Notes: generated from the letters alone by a model not told the origin. A DNA stretch of 64,000 nt from Nocardia goodfellowii (GCF_017875645.1 NZ_JAGGMR010000001.1:5952001-6016000); one strand, 5' to 3'. Shown: positions 44,294 through 53,934, counted from the first letter of the stretch. A program made the numbers and translations.

Positions 44294-45979
44294 ATGGAAT
44301 TCGACGTTGTCGTAGTGGGTTCCGGCGCGGCGGGGATGACCGCCGCGCTCACGGCCGCCTATCGCGGGCTGTCGGTGGTGGTGATCGAGAAGAGCGCCAG
44401 CTTCGGTGGTTCCACCGCGCGATCGGGTGGCGGGGTGTGGATCCCGAACAATCCGGTGCTGGTGCGCGAGGGCGTGCCCGACAGCCCCGATCTGGCCCGG
44501 GTGTATCTGAAAGAGGTTGTAGGCGACAGGGTCCCACAGGCCAAGCAGGACGCGTTCCTGGACAACGGGCCGCGCATGATGGCCTACCTGCAAGAGCGAA
44601 CCCCGCATCTGCAGTTCGTCTACGATCGCGGCTATTCCGACTACCACCCGGAGAAGCCGGGTGGACTCGCGCAGGGTCGCAGTATCGAACCGGCGATCGT
44701 CGACGGCCGGCTACTCGGCGAAGATCTGGCGTTGATCAACCAGCCGACGATGTCGGGCCCGAAGGGAATCGCCTTCACGGTCAGCGATTTTCACGACCTG
44801 AACATGATCGGGCGGACCTGGAAGGGCAAGCGAACCGCGGTCCGGGTCGCCGTGCAGGCGGTCCTGAACCGGCTACGCGGGCGCATCCCGCTGAGTCTGG
44901 GCAAGGCACTGGTGGCGCGACTGTGGCTGGCGCTGCGGGACGCGGGGGTGCCGGTGTGGCTGAACACGCCACTGTCCGAACTGATCACCGCCGATGGCGC
45001 GGTGATCGGCGTACGGGCCCTGCGAGACGGTGCGCCGGTGGAGATCCGGGCCCGCCGTGGCGTGGTACTGGCGGCGGGCGGTTTCGAGCACAACCTCGAG
45101 ATGCGCGAGCGGTACTTCACCGGACCGGTCAGCACCGAATGGACCGTCGGCGCGATCGAGAACGTCGGCGACGGAATCCGCGCGGGCGAATCGGCCGGCG
45201 CGGCATTGGATTTGATGGACGACGCGTGGTGGGGCCCCTCGGTGCGCAACCCGGACGGTCCGCCGTTCTTCTGCCTGGCCGAACGCTCCCAGCCGGGCGG
45301 GATCATGGTCAACGCCGCGGGCGAGCGGTTCACCAACGAATCGGCCAGCTACGTCGACGTGGTGCACACCATGTACGAGCGGCATGCCACCGGCGTCGGG
45401 CACGTACCCGCGTATTTCGTGATGGATCAGCGGTTCCGGAACCGGTACCTGTTCCTCGGCACCTTCCCGAAAAGACCGATCCCGCGGAAGTATTTCGACG
45501 CGGGGATCATCAAGCGGGCCGACACCCTCGAAGCCCTGGCCGGCCAGATCGGGGTGCCCGCGGACAAACTCACCGCGACGGTGCGACGGTTCAACGGTTT
45601 CGCCCGCACCGGCCACGACGCCGACTACGGCCGCGGCGAATCCGCCTACGACCGGTATTACGGCGATCCGACCGTGCGGCCGAATCCCTGCCTGGCACCG
45701 ATCGATCAGGGCCCGTTCTACGCCGTGGAGATGGTGCCCGGCGATCTCGGAACCAAGGGCGGACTGGTCACCGACGAACATTCCCGAGTCCTGCGCGCCG
45801 ATGGCGCCGCGATCCCGGGACTCTATGCGGCGGGCAACAATTCGGCCGCCGTCATGGGCAACAGTTACGCGGGAGCGGGCGCCACCATCGGCCCCGCCAT
45901 GGTGTTCGGCTACCTGGCCGCCCAGCATCTCGCCGACCTCGAACACCAAGGAGCAGGATATGGGCAGGGTCAGCGGTAA
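44294..45979 (+). CDS. kstD: 3-ketosteroid delta1-dehydrogenase-family flavoprotein
   Basis: A 561-residue flavoprotein of KstD length. VVVVGSGAAGMTAALTAAYR (about 5-24) binds FAD, FGGSTARSGGGVWIP follows, GYSDYHPE (113-120) lies where the active-site Tyr of KstD is found, and PFYAVEMVPGDLGTKGG (from Y476) matches the C-terminal catalytic loop. LYAAGNNSAAVMG closes the FAD domain. KstD introduces the C1-C2 double bond in ring A of 3-ketosteroids. GAGGGA precedes the ATG. The window has two further superfamily members, so the exact substrate of this one is open. Confidence 0.85.
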   Translation: MEFDVVVVGSGAAGMTAALTAAYRGLSVVVIEKSASFGGSTARSGGGVWIPNNPVLVREGVPDSPDLARVYLKEVVGDRVPQAKQDAFLDNGPRMMAYLQERTPHLQFVYDRGYSDYHPEKPGGLAQGRSIEPAIVDGRLLGEDLALINQPTMSGPKGIAFTVSDFHDLNMIGRTWKGKRTAVRVAVQAVLNRLRGRIPLSLGKALVARLWLALRDAGVPVWLNTPLSELITADGAVIGVRALRDGAPVEIRARRGVVLAAGGFEHNLEMRERYFTGPVSTEWTVGAIENVGDGIRAGESAGAALDLMDDAWWGPSVRNPDGPPFFCLAERSQPGGIMVNAAGERFTNESASYVDVVHTMYERHATGVGHVPAYFVMDQRFRNRYLFLGTFPKRPIPRKYFDAGIIKRADTLEALAGQIGVPADKLTATVRRFNGFARTGHDADYGRGESAYDRYYGDPTVRPNPCLAPIDQGPFYAVEMVPGDLGTKGGLVTDEHSRVLRADGAAIPGLYAAGNNSAAVMGNSYAGAGATIGPAMVFGYLAAQHLADLEHQGAGYGQGQR

Positions 45980-46688
45980 GACGGTGATCGTCACCGGCGG
46001 GGCGCGCGGCATGGGCGCGGCGTTCGCGCGGCGTCTGGTCGCCGAGGGTGCCTCGGTGGTGGTCGCCGACGTACTCGACGAGGGGAAGGCGGTCGCGGCC
46101 GAGCTCGGTGCGCGCGCGGCATTCCTTCCGCTCGACGTCACCGACGAAACCGCTTGGCACGCTGTGGTTTCCGAGACGGAACGGCTGTTCGGACCGGTGT
46201 CGGGCCTGGTCAACAATGCCGGGATCGTGCACGTCGATCCGATCGAGCGACTCACCGAAGCGGACTTCCGCAAGGTGCTCGACGTGAACCAGATCGGGGT
46301 GTTCCTCGGCATGAAGGCCGTGCTGGGGTCGATGCGCCGCGCCGGGAGCGGATCGATCGTCAATATCTCCTCGATCGGCGGCCTCATCGCCTTCAGCAAC
46401 ATCCTCGGCTATGTCGCTTCCAAGTGGGCGGTGCGCGGGATGACGAAGGCGGCCGCGCAGGAGTTCGGCGCCGACCGTATCCGCGTCAATTCGGTGCATC
46501 CCGGCGTGGTGGCGACCGAAATGACCGAGCAATCCGAACGCTCGCACGCGATGGTCATCGACCAGCCGCTGCCCCGCGCCGCGACCCCGGAGGAACTGGC
46601 CGCCCTGGTGCTGTTCCTGATCTCCGACGAAGCCGGTTACTGCACCGGCTCGGAATTCGTGGCCGACGGCGGCTACACCACCAAGTAA
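45960..46688 (+). CDS. SDR-family oxidoreductase (hydroxysteroid-dehydrogenase-like)
   Basis: A 242-residue SDR overlapping the kstD end by 20 bases. VIVTGGARGMGAAFA, ADVLDE, LVNNAGIV, NISSIGGLIAFSNILGYVAS with Lys next, and VHPGVVATEM mark it as a paralogue of the operon's first SDR. ATG 45960 has AAGGAG at a good distance. It probably oxidises or reduces a steroid-type hydroxyl/keto position with NAD(H). Confidence 0.88.
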   Translation: MGRVSGKTVIVTGGARGMGAAFARRLVAEGASVVVADVLDEGKAVAAELGARAAFLPLDVTDETAWHAVVSETERLFGPVSGLVNNAGIVHVDPIERLTEADFRKVLDVNQIGVFLGMKAVLGSMRRAGSGSIVNISSIGGLIAFSNILGYVASKWAVRGMTKAAAQEFGADRIRVNSVHPGVVATEMTEQSERSHAMVIDQPLPRAATPEELAALVLFLISDEAGYCTGSEFVADGGYTTK

Positions 46689-46696
46689 GGAACACT

Positions 46697-47515
46697 GTGA
46701 AGAACTTTCAGGACAAGGTCGCCGTCATCACCGGCGCGGGGGCGGGCATCGGTCGCGCCCTCGCCCTCGAATTGGCGCACCGGGGCGCGCGTTTGGCGCT
46801 GTCCGGCCGTAATTTCGACAACGTCGCCGAAACAGCCGCGCTCTGTGCCGAAGCGGGCGCGCAAGCGCGCGCCTACCGGCTCGACGTCACCGATCGCACC
46901 GCCGTCTACGCCCACGCCGACGACGTACACGCCGATTTCGGCCCCGCCAACCTGCTCATCAACAACGCCGGCGTCTCGCTCACCGCCAATGTCGACGAAC
47001 TCAGCTGGGAGGACTTCGAGTGGATCGTCGACATCAACTTCTGGGGCGTCATGTACGGCACCAAGGCGTTCCTTCCTCAGCTCATCGACTCCGGCGACGG
47101 CCACCTCGCCAACGTGTCCTCGATGTTCGGACTCGCCGCCTGCCCCAGCCAAAGTGCTTACAACGCCACCAAATTCGGTATCCGGGGATTCACCGACGCG
47201 TTGCGCCAGGAAATGAAGATCGCCGGCCATCCCGTCGGCGTCAGCTGCGTCCATCCCGGCATGGTCAAAACCGGCATCGCCTGGAAGGCCCGCGCCGGCG
47301 GCGGCCGCGACCGCGACGCCCTCGCCGCCAATTTCGATCGCCTCGCCAAAACCACCCCCGAATCCGCGGCCCAAGCCCTGCTCGCGGGTATCCGCAAGGA
47401 CAAAGCCCAAATCCTCATCGGCGCCGACGCGCGCGTCATCGCCTTGCTGCCGCGGCTTTTCGGCGCGGGGTACCAGAAGATCATCACCGCGCAGATGAAG
47501 AAGGAAGTCGCTTGA
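46697..47515 (+). CDS. SDR-family oxidoreductase (longer type)
   Basis: A 272-residue SDR of another branch: VAVITGAGAGIGRALALELA, SGRNFD (no acidic residue at the strand end, so NADP(H) is likely), LINNAGVS, NVSSMFGLAACPSQSAYNAT with Lys next, and a basic C-terminus. It resembles the long-chain/SDR group that reduces acyl or steroid carbonyls. GTG 46697 has AAGGA upstream. It is followed after 64 bases by the dikinase-like gene. Confidence 0.85.
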   Translation: MKNFQDKVAVITGAGAGIGRALALELAHRGARLALSGRNFDNVAETAALCAEAGAQARAYRLDVTDRTAVYAHADDVHADFGPANLLINNAGVSLTANVDELSWEDFEWIVDINFWGVMYGTKAFLPQLIDSGDGHLANVSSMFGLAACPSQSAYNATKFGIRGFTDALRQEMKIAGHPVGVSCVHPGMVKTGIAWKARAGGGRDRDALAANFDRLAKTTPESAAQALLAGIRKDKAQILIGADARVIALLPRLFGAGYQKIITAQMKKEVA

Positions 47516-47579
47516 ACCCGCCGCTGTCACCCGCTCGTGCGTGGTGGCTTTTCCGACACCGTGACACCGAAGGAGCGAC

Positions 47580-49841
47580 ATGACGACCGGAGTAGGACCC
47601 GTGGGCCTGCCGGACCGTACCGACCAGGCGGCCACCCATTCGGTCGCCGACCTGAACGGGGAATGCGCGCTGCCGCGGGAACGTATCGGCGGCAAGGCCT
47701 GGAGCGTGAATCACCTCCGGGCACTGGGGCTTCCGGTGCCGCCCGCGTTCGTGCTGACGACCCAGGCGTGGGAAGAGTTCGAGTTACACGGCGGGTTGAG
47801 CGCCGAGGTCTGGGCGGGAGTGCGCGCCGGTATCGCGACCGTGGAGCGCGGCACCGGACGCCGGTTCGGTAGCGAGACCGAGCCGCTGCTCGTGTCGGTG
47901 CGCTCCGGTGCGGCGGTGAGCATGCCCGGAATGATGGACACCGTCCTCAATCTCGGCATGAACACCGCGGTGGAGCGGGCGTTGCTGGCCGAGACCGGAA
48001 ACCCTGCCTATGCGAGCGACACGCACCGGCGCTTCCTCGCGCAGTACCGCGACATCGTGCTGGGCGACCCCCGCGCGGCGGTACCCGAGGATCCGTGGGA
48101 GCAGTTGCGTGGTGCGATCACCGCCGTCTTCCGGTCCTGGAATTCCGCGCGCGCCAAGGCCTATCGACGCAATCGGGGCGTCTCCGACCGGCTCGGCACG
48201 GCAGTCACCGTGCAAGCCATGGTGTTCGGCAACCTCGACGCGAACTCCGGGACCGGGGTGTTGTTCAGCCGCAACCCGAATACCGGCGCGCCCGAGCCGT
48301 TCGGTGAGTGGCTGGTCGGTGGTCAGGGCGAGGACGTTGTGTCGGGACGGACCACGCCGCGCCCGCTGAGCGATCTCGCCGGCGCCCTGCCCGCGGTGCA
48401 CTCCCAACTACTCACGGCCGCCGCGCTGCTGGAGCGGGATGGCCGCGATATCCAGGACATCGAGTTCACGGTGGAAGCGGGGCGGCTGTGGTTGTTGCAG
48501 GCGCGCCCGGCGAAACGTTCCGCGCGCGCGGCGCTTCGCCTGGCGGTCGCGATGGCCGACGAGGGGCTCATCGACACCGAGGAGGCGCTGAGCCGGGTCG
48601 ACGCGGAGCAACTGCGGACCGTGCTGCGGCCGGAATCCGGAGTCGATACCGGTGCGCTGCCGTTGGCGCGCGGTGAATCCGCGTGTCCTGGCCTGGCTTG
48701 CGGCGTGGTCGTCACCGACCCCGACGAGGCCGAAGCGCGCGCCGCCGCCGGTGAAGACGTCATCCTGGTCCGTGCCACCACCAGCCCCGACGATCTGCAC
48801 GGCATGATCGCCGCCCGCGCCGTCGTCACCGAAATGGGTGGCGCCACCTCGCATGCTGCGCTGGTCAGCCGCGAGCTGGGGCGACCGTGCGTGGTCGGTT
48901 GCGGCCCCGGCGTCGTCTCGGCACTGGCCGGACGCACGGTCACGGTGGACGGCGGTGCGGGTGTGGTGCTGCTCGGCGCGGTCACCGGAAAGCCGGTGGA
49001 ACAGGCTGTGCTCGAGGATATGGCGCGGCTGGCCGCCTGGGCCGGAGTCGATCCCGGCGAACTTCCCGCAGTTCTGACGACCCGCCTCGGACTGGGTGAA
49101 AATCGTTCATCGGCAACTCATTCCGCCGACAATGGAGTAATGACAGCAGGGACTCTGCCTGCGTCCGATGTCTCGCCGCGCACCACCCCGCTCGACAGCC
49201 GGACGCAACCGACCACCGATGCTCCCGGCCACCCCGATTCGGCATTGCTGCGGCTGATCGGCCTGAAGGGGCGGGTGCGTTCGGAAGCCGTAGCGGCCAG
49301 CCTAGGGCTGCCGGAATACGAAACCAGCTGCCGATGTGCTGATTTCATCGACCATGGCTGGTGCGCGAACACACCGGCCGGCCTGCGTCTGACCACGGCG
49401 GGCCGCGAGCACGTGGCGGCCCTGCTCGACCAGGAACGCCGCCACGTCGACCCGGACGCGATGACCGCGATCTACGAGGAATTCTGCGGATTCAACGGCG
49501 AACTCAAGGACGTCATCACCGCCTGGCAGATGAAAGACCCTGGCACACCGAACGATCACGCCGACAGCGCCTACGACGCCGCGGTGCTGTCCCGGTTGCT
49601 CGGGCTGCACGAGCGGGTGACGCCACTGGTCCGGTGGCTCGGCTCGATCGCACCGCGTCTGCGCCCCTATCCGGCTCGCTTCGACCGAGCCGTAGCGAAA
49701 ATCGAAGCTGGTGACCATGTTTGGGTGGCGCGTCCCATCATCGACAGCTATCACACCGTGTGGTTCGAACTGCACGAGGATCTGATCGGTCTGTGCGGGC
49801 TCACCCGCGCCGATGAAGCCGCCGCCGGACGGGCCCACTGA
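47580..49841 (+). CDS. Pyruvate-phosphate-dikinase-like protein lacking the PEP barrel
   Basis: A 753-residue protein. Residues about 30-330 are the ATP-grasp half of PPDK (GGKAWSVNHLRALGLPVPP, VSVRSGAAVSMPGMMDTVLN, SRNPNTG). Residues about 370-480 are the swivelling phosphohistidine domain, with EMGGATSHAALV and catalytic His425. The PEP/pyruvate TIM barrel that normally follows is absent; instead residues about 555-753 form a predicted winged helix (LRLIGLKGRVRSEAVAASLG, LRLTTAGREHVAALL) plus helices. It could phosphorylate its own His from ATP and pass the phosphate to an unknown acceptor. Sits in the kstD operon and shares one base with the phosphatase gene. Confidence 0.8.
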   Translation: MTTGVGPVGLPDRTDQAATHSVADLNGECALPRERIGGKAWSVNHLRALGLPVPPAFVLTTQAWEEFELHGGLSAEVWAGVRAGIATVERGTGRRFGSETEPLLVSVRSGAAVSMPGMMDTVLNLGMNTAVERALLAETGNPAYASDTHRRFLAQYRDIVLGDPRAAVPEDPWEQLRGAITAVFRSWNSARAKAYRRNRGVSDRLGTAVTVQAMVFGNLDANSGTGVLFSRNPNTGAPEPFGEWLVGGQGEDVVSGRTTPRPLSDLAGALPAVHSQLLTAAALLERDGRDIQDIEFTVEAGRLWLLQARPAKRSARAALRLAVAMADEGLIDTEEALSRVDAEQLRTVLRPESGVDTGALPLARGESACPGLACGVVVTDPDEAEARAAAGEDVILVRATTSPDDLHGMIAARAVVTEMGGATSHAALVSRELGRPCVVGCGPGVVSALAGRTVTVDGGAGVVLLGAVTGKPVEQAVLEDMARLAAWAGVDPGELPAVLTTRLGLGENRSSATHSADNGVMTAGTLPASDVSPRTTPLDSRTQPTTDAPGHPDSALLRLIGLKGRVRSEAVAASLGLPEYETSCRCADFIDHGWCANTPAGLRLTTAGREHVAALLDQERRHVDPDAMTAIYEEFCGFNGELKDVITAWQMKDPGTPNDHADSAYDAAVLSRLLGLHERVTPLVRWLGSIAPRLRPYPARFDRAVAKIEAGDHVWVARPIIDSYHTVWFELHEDLIGLCGLTRADEAAAGRAH

Positions 49842-50626
49842 TGTACACCGACACCAACCTGAGCCGCTGGATCGAGTTCGCGGAGATCGACAACGTCCGT
49901 GACCTGGGTGGTCTGCCGGTGACAGGCGGTGGGACAACGCGTTTCGGCGTCGTCTACCGCGCGAGCACCCCGCAGCACCTCACCGAAGCGGACCTGAGCA
50001 CCCTGCTCGGCCCGCTGGGCCTGCGCACGCTGATCGATCTGCGCAACCCCGACGAGGTCGAACGGGAGGGCTACGGCCGGCTGGCCGGGACCGCGGTGCG
50101 GGTGCTGAACCTGCCGGTGCGCAAGCCCACCCAGACCTCCCTGACCCCCGCCGACCTGGTCCCGGACGGACAGCACTACGACCTGGTCGGCCTCTATCGC
50201 GAACTACTCGGCGGCAGTGCGCAATCCGTGGTGACCGCGGCCCGGGTCCTCACCGATCCCGACCAGCATTCGGTCGTATTCCATTGTGCGGCCGGAAAAG
50301 ACCGCACCGGATTGGTCGCGGCGGTCCTGCTGGACGCGGTCGGTGTGCCCGCCGAGGCGATCGCCGCCGACTACGCGTTGACCGGCGAACGCCTGGCCCG
50401 CATTCGCGCCCGATTGGACGCCCTGCCGTCGTATCACGGTCTGCCGCCGGTCAATACCGGCATCCTCGCCGTGGACCCGGAGGTGATCCGGCAGTTCCTC
50501 ACCGGTCTGCACGCCACGCACGGCGGCGCCGCCGCATGGCTGCGCACGCACGGACTGAGTGCCGCGGAGCTGACCCGATTGCGTCAGGTGCTGTCGAGGA
50601 GTAGCGGGGTAGGGTCGGCCCCATGA
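49841..50626 (+). CDS. Tyrosine-phosphatase-fold protein (Y_phosphatase3/MptpB-like)
   Basis: A 261-residue cytosolic phosphatase. NVRDLGGLPVTGGGTTRFGVVYRAS is the family N-terminus shortened here to its order (Asn-x-Arg-Asp-Leu-Gly-Gly), LIDLRNPDE follows, and HCAAGKDRTG is the P-loop with catalytic Cys149 and Arg. Such proteins hydrolyse phosphotyrosine, phosphoserine or phosphoinositides. The ATG overlaps the dikinase-like stop by one base, so the two are co-produced, suggesting phosphorylation and dephosphorylation in one pathway. Lacks a signal peptide, unlike the second copy. Confidence 0.88.
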   Translation: MYTDTNLSRWIEFAEIDNVRDLGGLPVTGGGTTRFGVVYRASTPQHLTEADLSTLLGPLGLRTLIDLRNPDEVEREGYGRLAGTAVRVLNLPVRKPTQTSLTPADLVPDGQHYDLVGLYRELLGGSAQSVVTAARVLTDPDQHSVVFHCAAGKDRTGLVAAVLLDAVGVPAEAIAADYALTGERLARIRARLDALPSYHGLPPVNTGILAVDPEVIRQFLTGLHATHGGAAAWLRTHGLSAAELTRLRQVLSRSSGVGSAP

Positions 50627-51318
50627 GAGAGGACGACGCCTACGCCGAGTCGGCCACCCCCGCGGAACGCCAGAGCTGGGCCAAGCAGAACAACCGCATG
50701 TACGGCGGCCTGATCGCCATCGGGGTAGTAATCCTGCAGGGCTTCCTCACCGCGCACCCGCTCGGCACCTCCGCCCAGATCTCGGTGATCGCCTTCGCGG
50801 TCGCGCTGCCGTTGCTCGCCGTGCTGATCCTGCTCGGTGAACTGCACGGCAGCGACCAGGCCGGCCAGGCGAACGCCACCGACGAGGCCGTCAAGGCCAT
50901 CGCCATGCTCGCCTCGATCACCGGGGTGATCGCCGCGTTCTGGCATATCGACTGGGTCGCGGGCGTCGCGGTGCTCATCACCGGAGCGCTCGCCCTCGGC
51001 GTCTACGGCTCGCACTTCTCCGGCAGCCGGTTGGGTCAGAGCACGCTGCACCGTTTCCGGCGGGGCGGTGAGTCGCCGCCCAACGCCGGTCACCAGCCAC
51101 CCGCGCCCCGGCATCCGTATCCGACCGGGCCGGAGGCGCCGACCACCGTGATGCCGCATCCGGCTCGCCAGGCGCCCCAGCAGTTTCCGAGCGGTCCGAC
51201 CACCGAGCATCAGGTGCCGAATAGTCCCGGCGGACAACAGCATCCCGGCCCTCAGCATCCCGGCTCCCAGCAGTACCCGGGTCAGACTCCCCCGCCCAGC
51301 GGCACACCCAACAGCTGA
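50623..51318 (+). CDS. Membrane protein with Pro/Gln/His-rich tail
   Basis: A 231-residue protein with three to four membrane helices (about 26-145: GGLIAIGVVILQGFLTA, VIAFAVALPLLAVLILLG, MLASITGVIAAFWHI, VAVLITGALALGVYG). The C-terminal 85 residues are disordered and repeat Gln-His-Pro-Gly-type units. It overlaps the phosphatase stop as ATGA and so belongs to the kstD/dikinase operon. Function not recognised. Confidence 0.7.
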   Translation: MREDDAYAESATPAERQSWAKQNNRMYGGLIAIGVVILQGFLTAHPLGTSAQISVIAFAVALPLLAVLILLGELHGSDQAGQANATDEAVKAIAMLASITGVIAAFWHIDWVAGVAVLITGALALGVYGSHFSGSRLGQSTLHRFRRGGESPPNAGHQPPAPRHPYPTGPEAPTTVMPHPARQAPQQFPSGPTTEHQVPNSPGGQQHPGPQHPGSQQYPGQTPPPSGTPNS

Positions 51319-51350
51319 CTCCGGCCCGGAATCGGCCGCGCGGCGGGATC

Positions 51351-52238
51351 ATGGTCGATATGGCGACGCGCGAGGTGGTGCGAGCGGGGCCGTTCGCGAA
51401 GGTCTACGACCCGACCGTCGGCGAACACCGTCCCTGGTGCGTCGAGGACCATGCGCTGGTGCGCGCCGACGACGGCCGCTGGCACCTGTTCGGCATCACC
51501 CGCCCCGAGTCAGCGGATCCCTTCCACAAGGTCGAGTTCGCCCACGCGGTCGCCCGCGATCCGCACGGCCCCTGGACCAAACGCGCACCAGCCCTGACGG
51601 TCGACCCGGGCTACGGCGAGACCCAGCTCCGGGCACCCCACGTAATCGCCTCCCGCGGGCGCTATTACATGTTCTACGCGGGCGGGGGGCCGGACCGCAC
51701 CCGCGCCGCGATGAACCTCGCCACCTCCTCCGATCTGTTCCGCTGGACCCGTGCCCCAGCCGGTCCCCTCTTCCGCGACGGCTATGACGCCCGCGACCCG
51801 ATGATCCTGCGACTAGGGGAAAAGTGGGTGATGTACTACTGCGCCACCGGGACGCCGCAGGGCGGGCACCACGTCGTCTGCTACCGCCTCAGCGGCGATC
51901 TCACCCACTGGGGCGACCGGCACATCGCCTACACCGACCCCACCCTCGGCACCGAATCCGGGAACACCCAGTGCCCATTCGTCGTGCCGCACAACGGTTC
52001 CTGGTTCCTCTTCATCGGCCCCCGCACCACCGACGCCGGCACCGACGTCTTCCGCAGCGACAACCCCTTCCGTTTCCGCATCGGCGACAAAGTCGGCCAT
52101 ATCCGCGCGCACGCGGCCGAGCTCGTCGAGGACGCGGGACAGTGGTGGATCACCAGTGCCGGGCGTGGGCAGCGTGGACTCCACCTGGCGCGCTTGAGCT
52201 TTCCGACTCGGCCGCCGACCATTTCCGTTCCGCGCTAG
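51351..52238 (+). CDS. Five-bladed beta-propeller glycoside-hydrolase-like protein
   Basis: A 295-residue protein with the GH43/GH32/GH68 propeller look: repeated WHLFGIT, YYMFYAGGG, WVMYYCATG and WFLFIGPR strands, and RDPMIL as the blade with the usual Arg-Asp-Pro. An acidic first-blade motif (CVEDHALV) could carry one carboxylate. No signal peptide. It may hydrolyse an arabinose- or fructose-type glycoside or be a non-catalytic relative. ATG 51360 is an alternative start. Confidence 0.7.
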   Translation: MVDMATREVVRAGPFAKVYDPTVGEHRPWCVEDHALVRADDGRWHLFGITRPESADPFHKVEFAHAVARDPHGPWTKRAPALTVDPGYGETQLRAPHVIASRGRYYMFYAGGGPDRTRAAMNLATSSDLFRWTRAPAGPLFRDGYDARDPMILRLGEKWVMYYCATGTPQGGHHVVCYRLSGDLTHWGDRHIAYTDPTLGTESGNTQCPFVVPHNGSWFLFIGPRTTDAGTDVFRSDNPFRFRIGDKVGHIRAHAAELVEDAGQWWITSAGRGQRGLHLARLSFPTRPPTISVPR

Positions 52239-52240
52239 TC

Positions 52241-52265
52241 ACTTAGGAATGAGCTTGTCCTAAGT
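52241..52265. promoter_or_regulatory. Operator-like palindrome upstream of the epoxide hydrolase
   Basis: ACTTAGGA (52241-52248) and TCCTAAGT (52258-52265) are exact complements with a 9-base spacer, ending 19 bases before the ATG. Low GC for this genome and promoter position suggest a repressor site (HxlR/MarR-like spacing). No such regulator is adjacent. Confidence 0.55.
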
Positions 52266-52284
52266 AACTCCTACCGTTGCGGAC

Positions 52285-53421
52285 ATGACGAACATCGAAC
52301 CCTTCCGCATCGACATCCCCCAGCACGACCTGGACGATCTCAACGCCCGCCTGGCCAATACCCGCTGGCCCGACGAACTGCCCGGAGTCGGCTGGTCCTA
52401 CGGCATTCCCACCTCCTACGTCCGTGAGCTCGCCGAATACTGGCGTACCGGTTACGACTGGCGGGCCGCCGAGGCGGCGCGCAACGAGATAGCCCAGTTC
52501 GTCACCGAAATCGACGGTCAGCGCATGCATTTCGCGCATATCCGCTCGCCGGAGCCGGATGCGTTGCCGTTGGTGCTGATCCACGGCTGGCCGTTCGAGG
52601 ATTTCACCGAGATGATCGGTCCGCTCACCGATCCGGCCGCCCACGGCGGTGATCCGAAGGACGCCTTCCACGTGGTGATTCCGAGCCTGCCGGGCTGCGG
52701 GCTGTCCGGACCGACCCGCGCACCGGGTGCGGCCGCCACCGAACGCGGCGCCGAACTGATCGCGAAACTCATGGCACGCCTGGGCTACTCGCGATACGGC
52801 GCCCAGGGCGGAGACGCCGGATCGTTCGTCGCCCCACAGCTGGGCCGCATCGACACCGAGCACGTCGCCGGTGTGCATCTCAACGATCCGATCACCATCC
52901 CGGGGTGGGACGACGACGGTTCCGGCTACAGCGCAGCGGATCAGGAGAAATTGGCGAAGCTACAGGACTGGTCCAGCCAGAGCACCTCCGCCTACGCCAT
53001 GGTGCATTCCACCCGCCCGCAAACCCTGGCACCGGCGGTCGCTGATTCCCCGGCGGGCATGCTCGCCTGGATCCTGGATATCGTGCAGACCTACACCAAT
53101 CCGGCGAGCACCCGCCCCGACGAGGCCATCGATCGCGATCTGCTGTTGACCAACCTGTCGCTGTTGTGGTTCACCAACACCGCCGGTTCGTCGATGCGCC
53201 TGTACCGCGAATCCGAGCAGTGGGGTGCGGAACTCCCGAACTCCGGCGTGCCCACCGGCGTCGCGATCTTCCCGGGCGGCGACACCGTGCGCGGCATCGC
53301 GGAAAAACAGAACACCGTGGTGCACTGGTCGGAATTCGATCGTGGCGGTCACTTCGCCTCGATGGAGGCTCCGGATCTGCTCACCGAGGATCTGCGCGTG
53401 TTCTTCCGCAAGCTCCGCTGA
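52285..53421 (+). CDS. Epoxide hydrolase (EHN-type alpha/beta-hydrolase)
   Basis: A 378-residue enzyme. The N-terminal EHN domain begins [20 protein letters not shown] and includes [14 protein letters not shown]. The alpha/beta-hydrolase core has [10 protein letters not shown] (oxyanion HGWP), [14 protein letters not shown] with the nucleophilic Asp, and [11 protein letters not shown] with the catalytic His. It opens epoxides to diols; natural substrates vary. It follows an unrelated propeller gene and has its own operator-like palindrome. Confidence 0.9.
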   Translation: MTNIEPFRIDIPQHDLDDLNARLANTRWPDELPGVGWSYGIPTSYVRELAEYWRTGYDWRAAEAARNEIAQFVTEIDGQRMHFAHIRSPEPDALPLVLIHGWPFEDFTEMIGPLTDPAAHGGDPKDAFHVVIPSLPGCGLSGPTRAPGAAATERGAELIAKLMARLGYSRYGAQGGDAGSFVAPQLGRIDTEHVAGVHLNDPITIPGWDDDGSGYSAADQEKLAKLQDWSSQSTSAYAMVHSTRPQTLAPAVADSPAGMLAWILDIVQTYTNPASTRPDEAIDRDLLLTNLSLLWFTNTAGSSMRLYRESEQWGAELPNSGVPTGVAIFPGGDTVRGIAEKQNTVVHWSEFDRGGHFASMEAPDLLTEDLRVFFRKLR

Positions 53422-53478
53422 GCCGGAGCGGCCTCAGCGCGGGACGCAGGCGTCAGCCGCGGCACGGACCCGCCGGAT

Positions 53479-53934
53479 TCACAAGCCCGGCCAGCCGTAT
53501 CGGGCGGGTCCGGCGGCCTGGCCCGCGAGCCGCTGCGGGTTGGTGGCCGCGGGCGGCTGCGCGGCGACCTGACCGGCTTCCGCCTCGGCGGTGGCACGGC
53601 GCACCGCGTCCATATCCATCCACATGATCTGCTGCACAACCTCTTCCAGGTCCGCGGCCGGCAGGAATCCCGCCTGGTTGAAGACCAGCAACCCCTCGCG
53701 GAACGCCATCAAGGTCGGGAATCGGTCGACCTGCGCCAGCGCGGTGAGCTCGATTTCCGCTTCGACGTCGACCTTGCCGTACACCAGCTCCGGGTGGCGC
53801 TCCGAGGAATCCTCGTACACGGGGGCGAAGTGGGTACACGGTCCACACCAGCCGGCCCACCAGTCGATGAGGACGATGTTGTTGCCGGCGACGACGCTGT
53901 GGAAGTTGTGCTGGGTCAAGGTCACGGTGGGCAT
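53479..53934 (-). CDS. Thioredoxin
   Basis: A 151-residue thioredoxin. WAGWCGPC (C30 and C33) is the active site, FPTLMAFREG holds the cis-proline. After about residue 110 it has an extra Ala/Gln/Pro-rich tail of 40 residues that standard thioredoxins lack. GGGAGG precedes the ATG. It reduces protein disulfides in the cytosol. Convergent with the epoxide hydrolase gene. Confidence 0.9.
   Translation of the reverse strand: MPTVTLTQHNFHSVVAGNNIVLIDWWAGWCGPCTHFAPVYEDSSERHPELVYGKVDVEAEIELTALAQVDRFPTLMAFREGLLVFNQAGFLPAADLEEVVQQIMWMDMDAVRRATAEAEAGQVAAQPPAATNPQRLAGQAAGPARYGWPGL

Noticed and set aside
52241..52265. Terminator after the propeller gene
   Set aside because: The stem is AT-rich with a 9-base loop, no T-run, and lies in promoter position for the next gene, so an operator is more likely.
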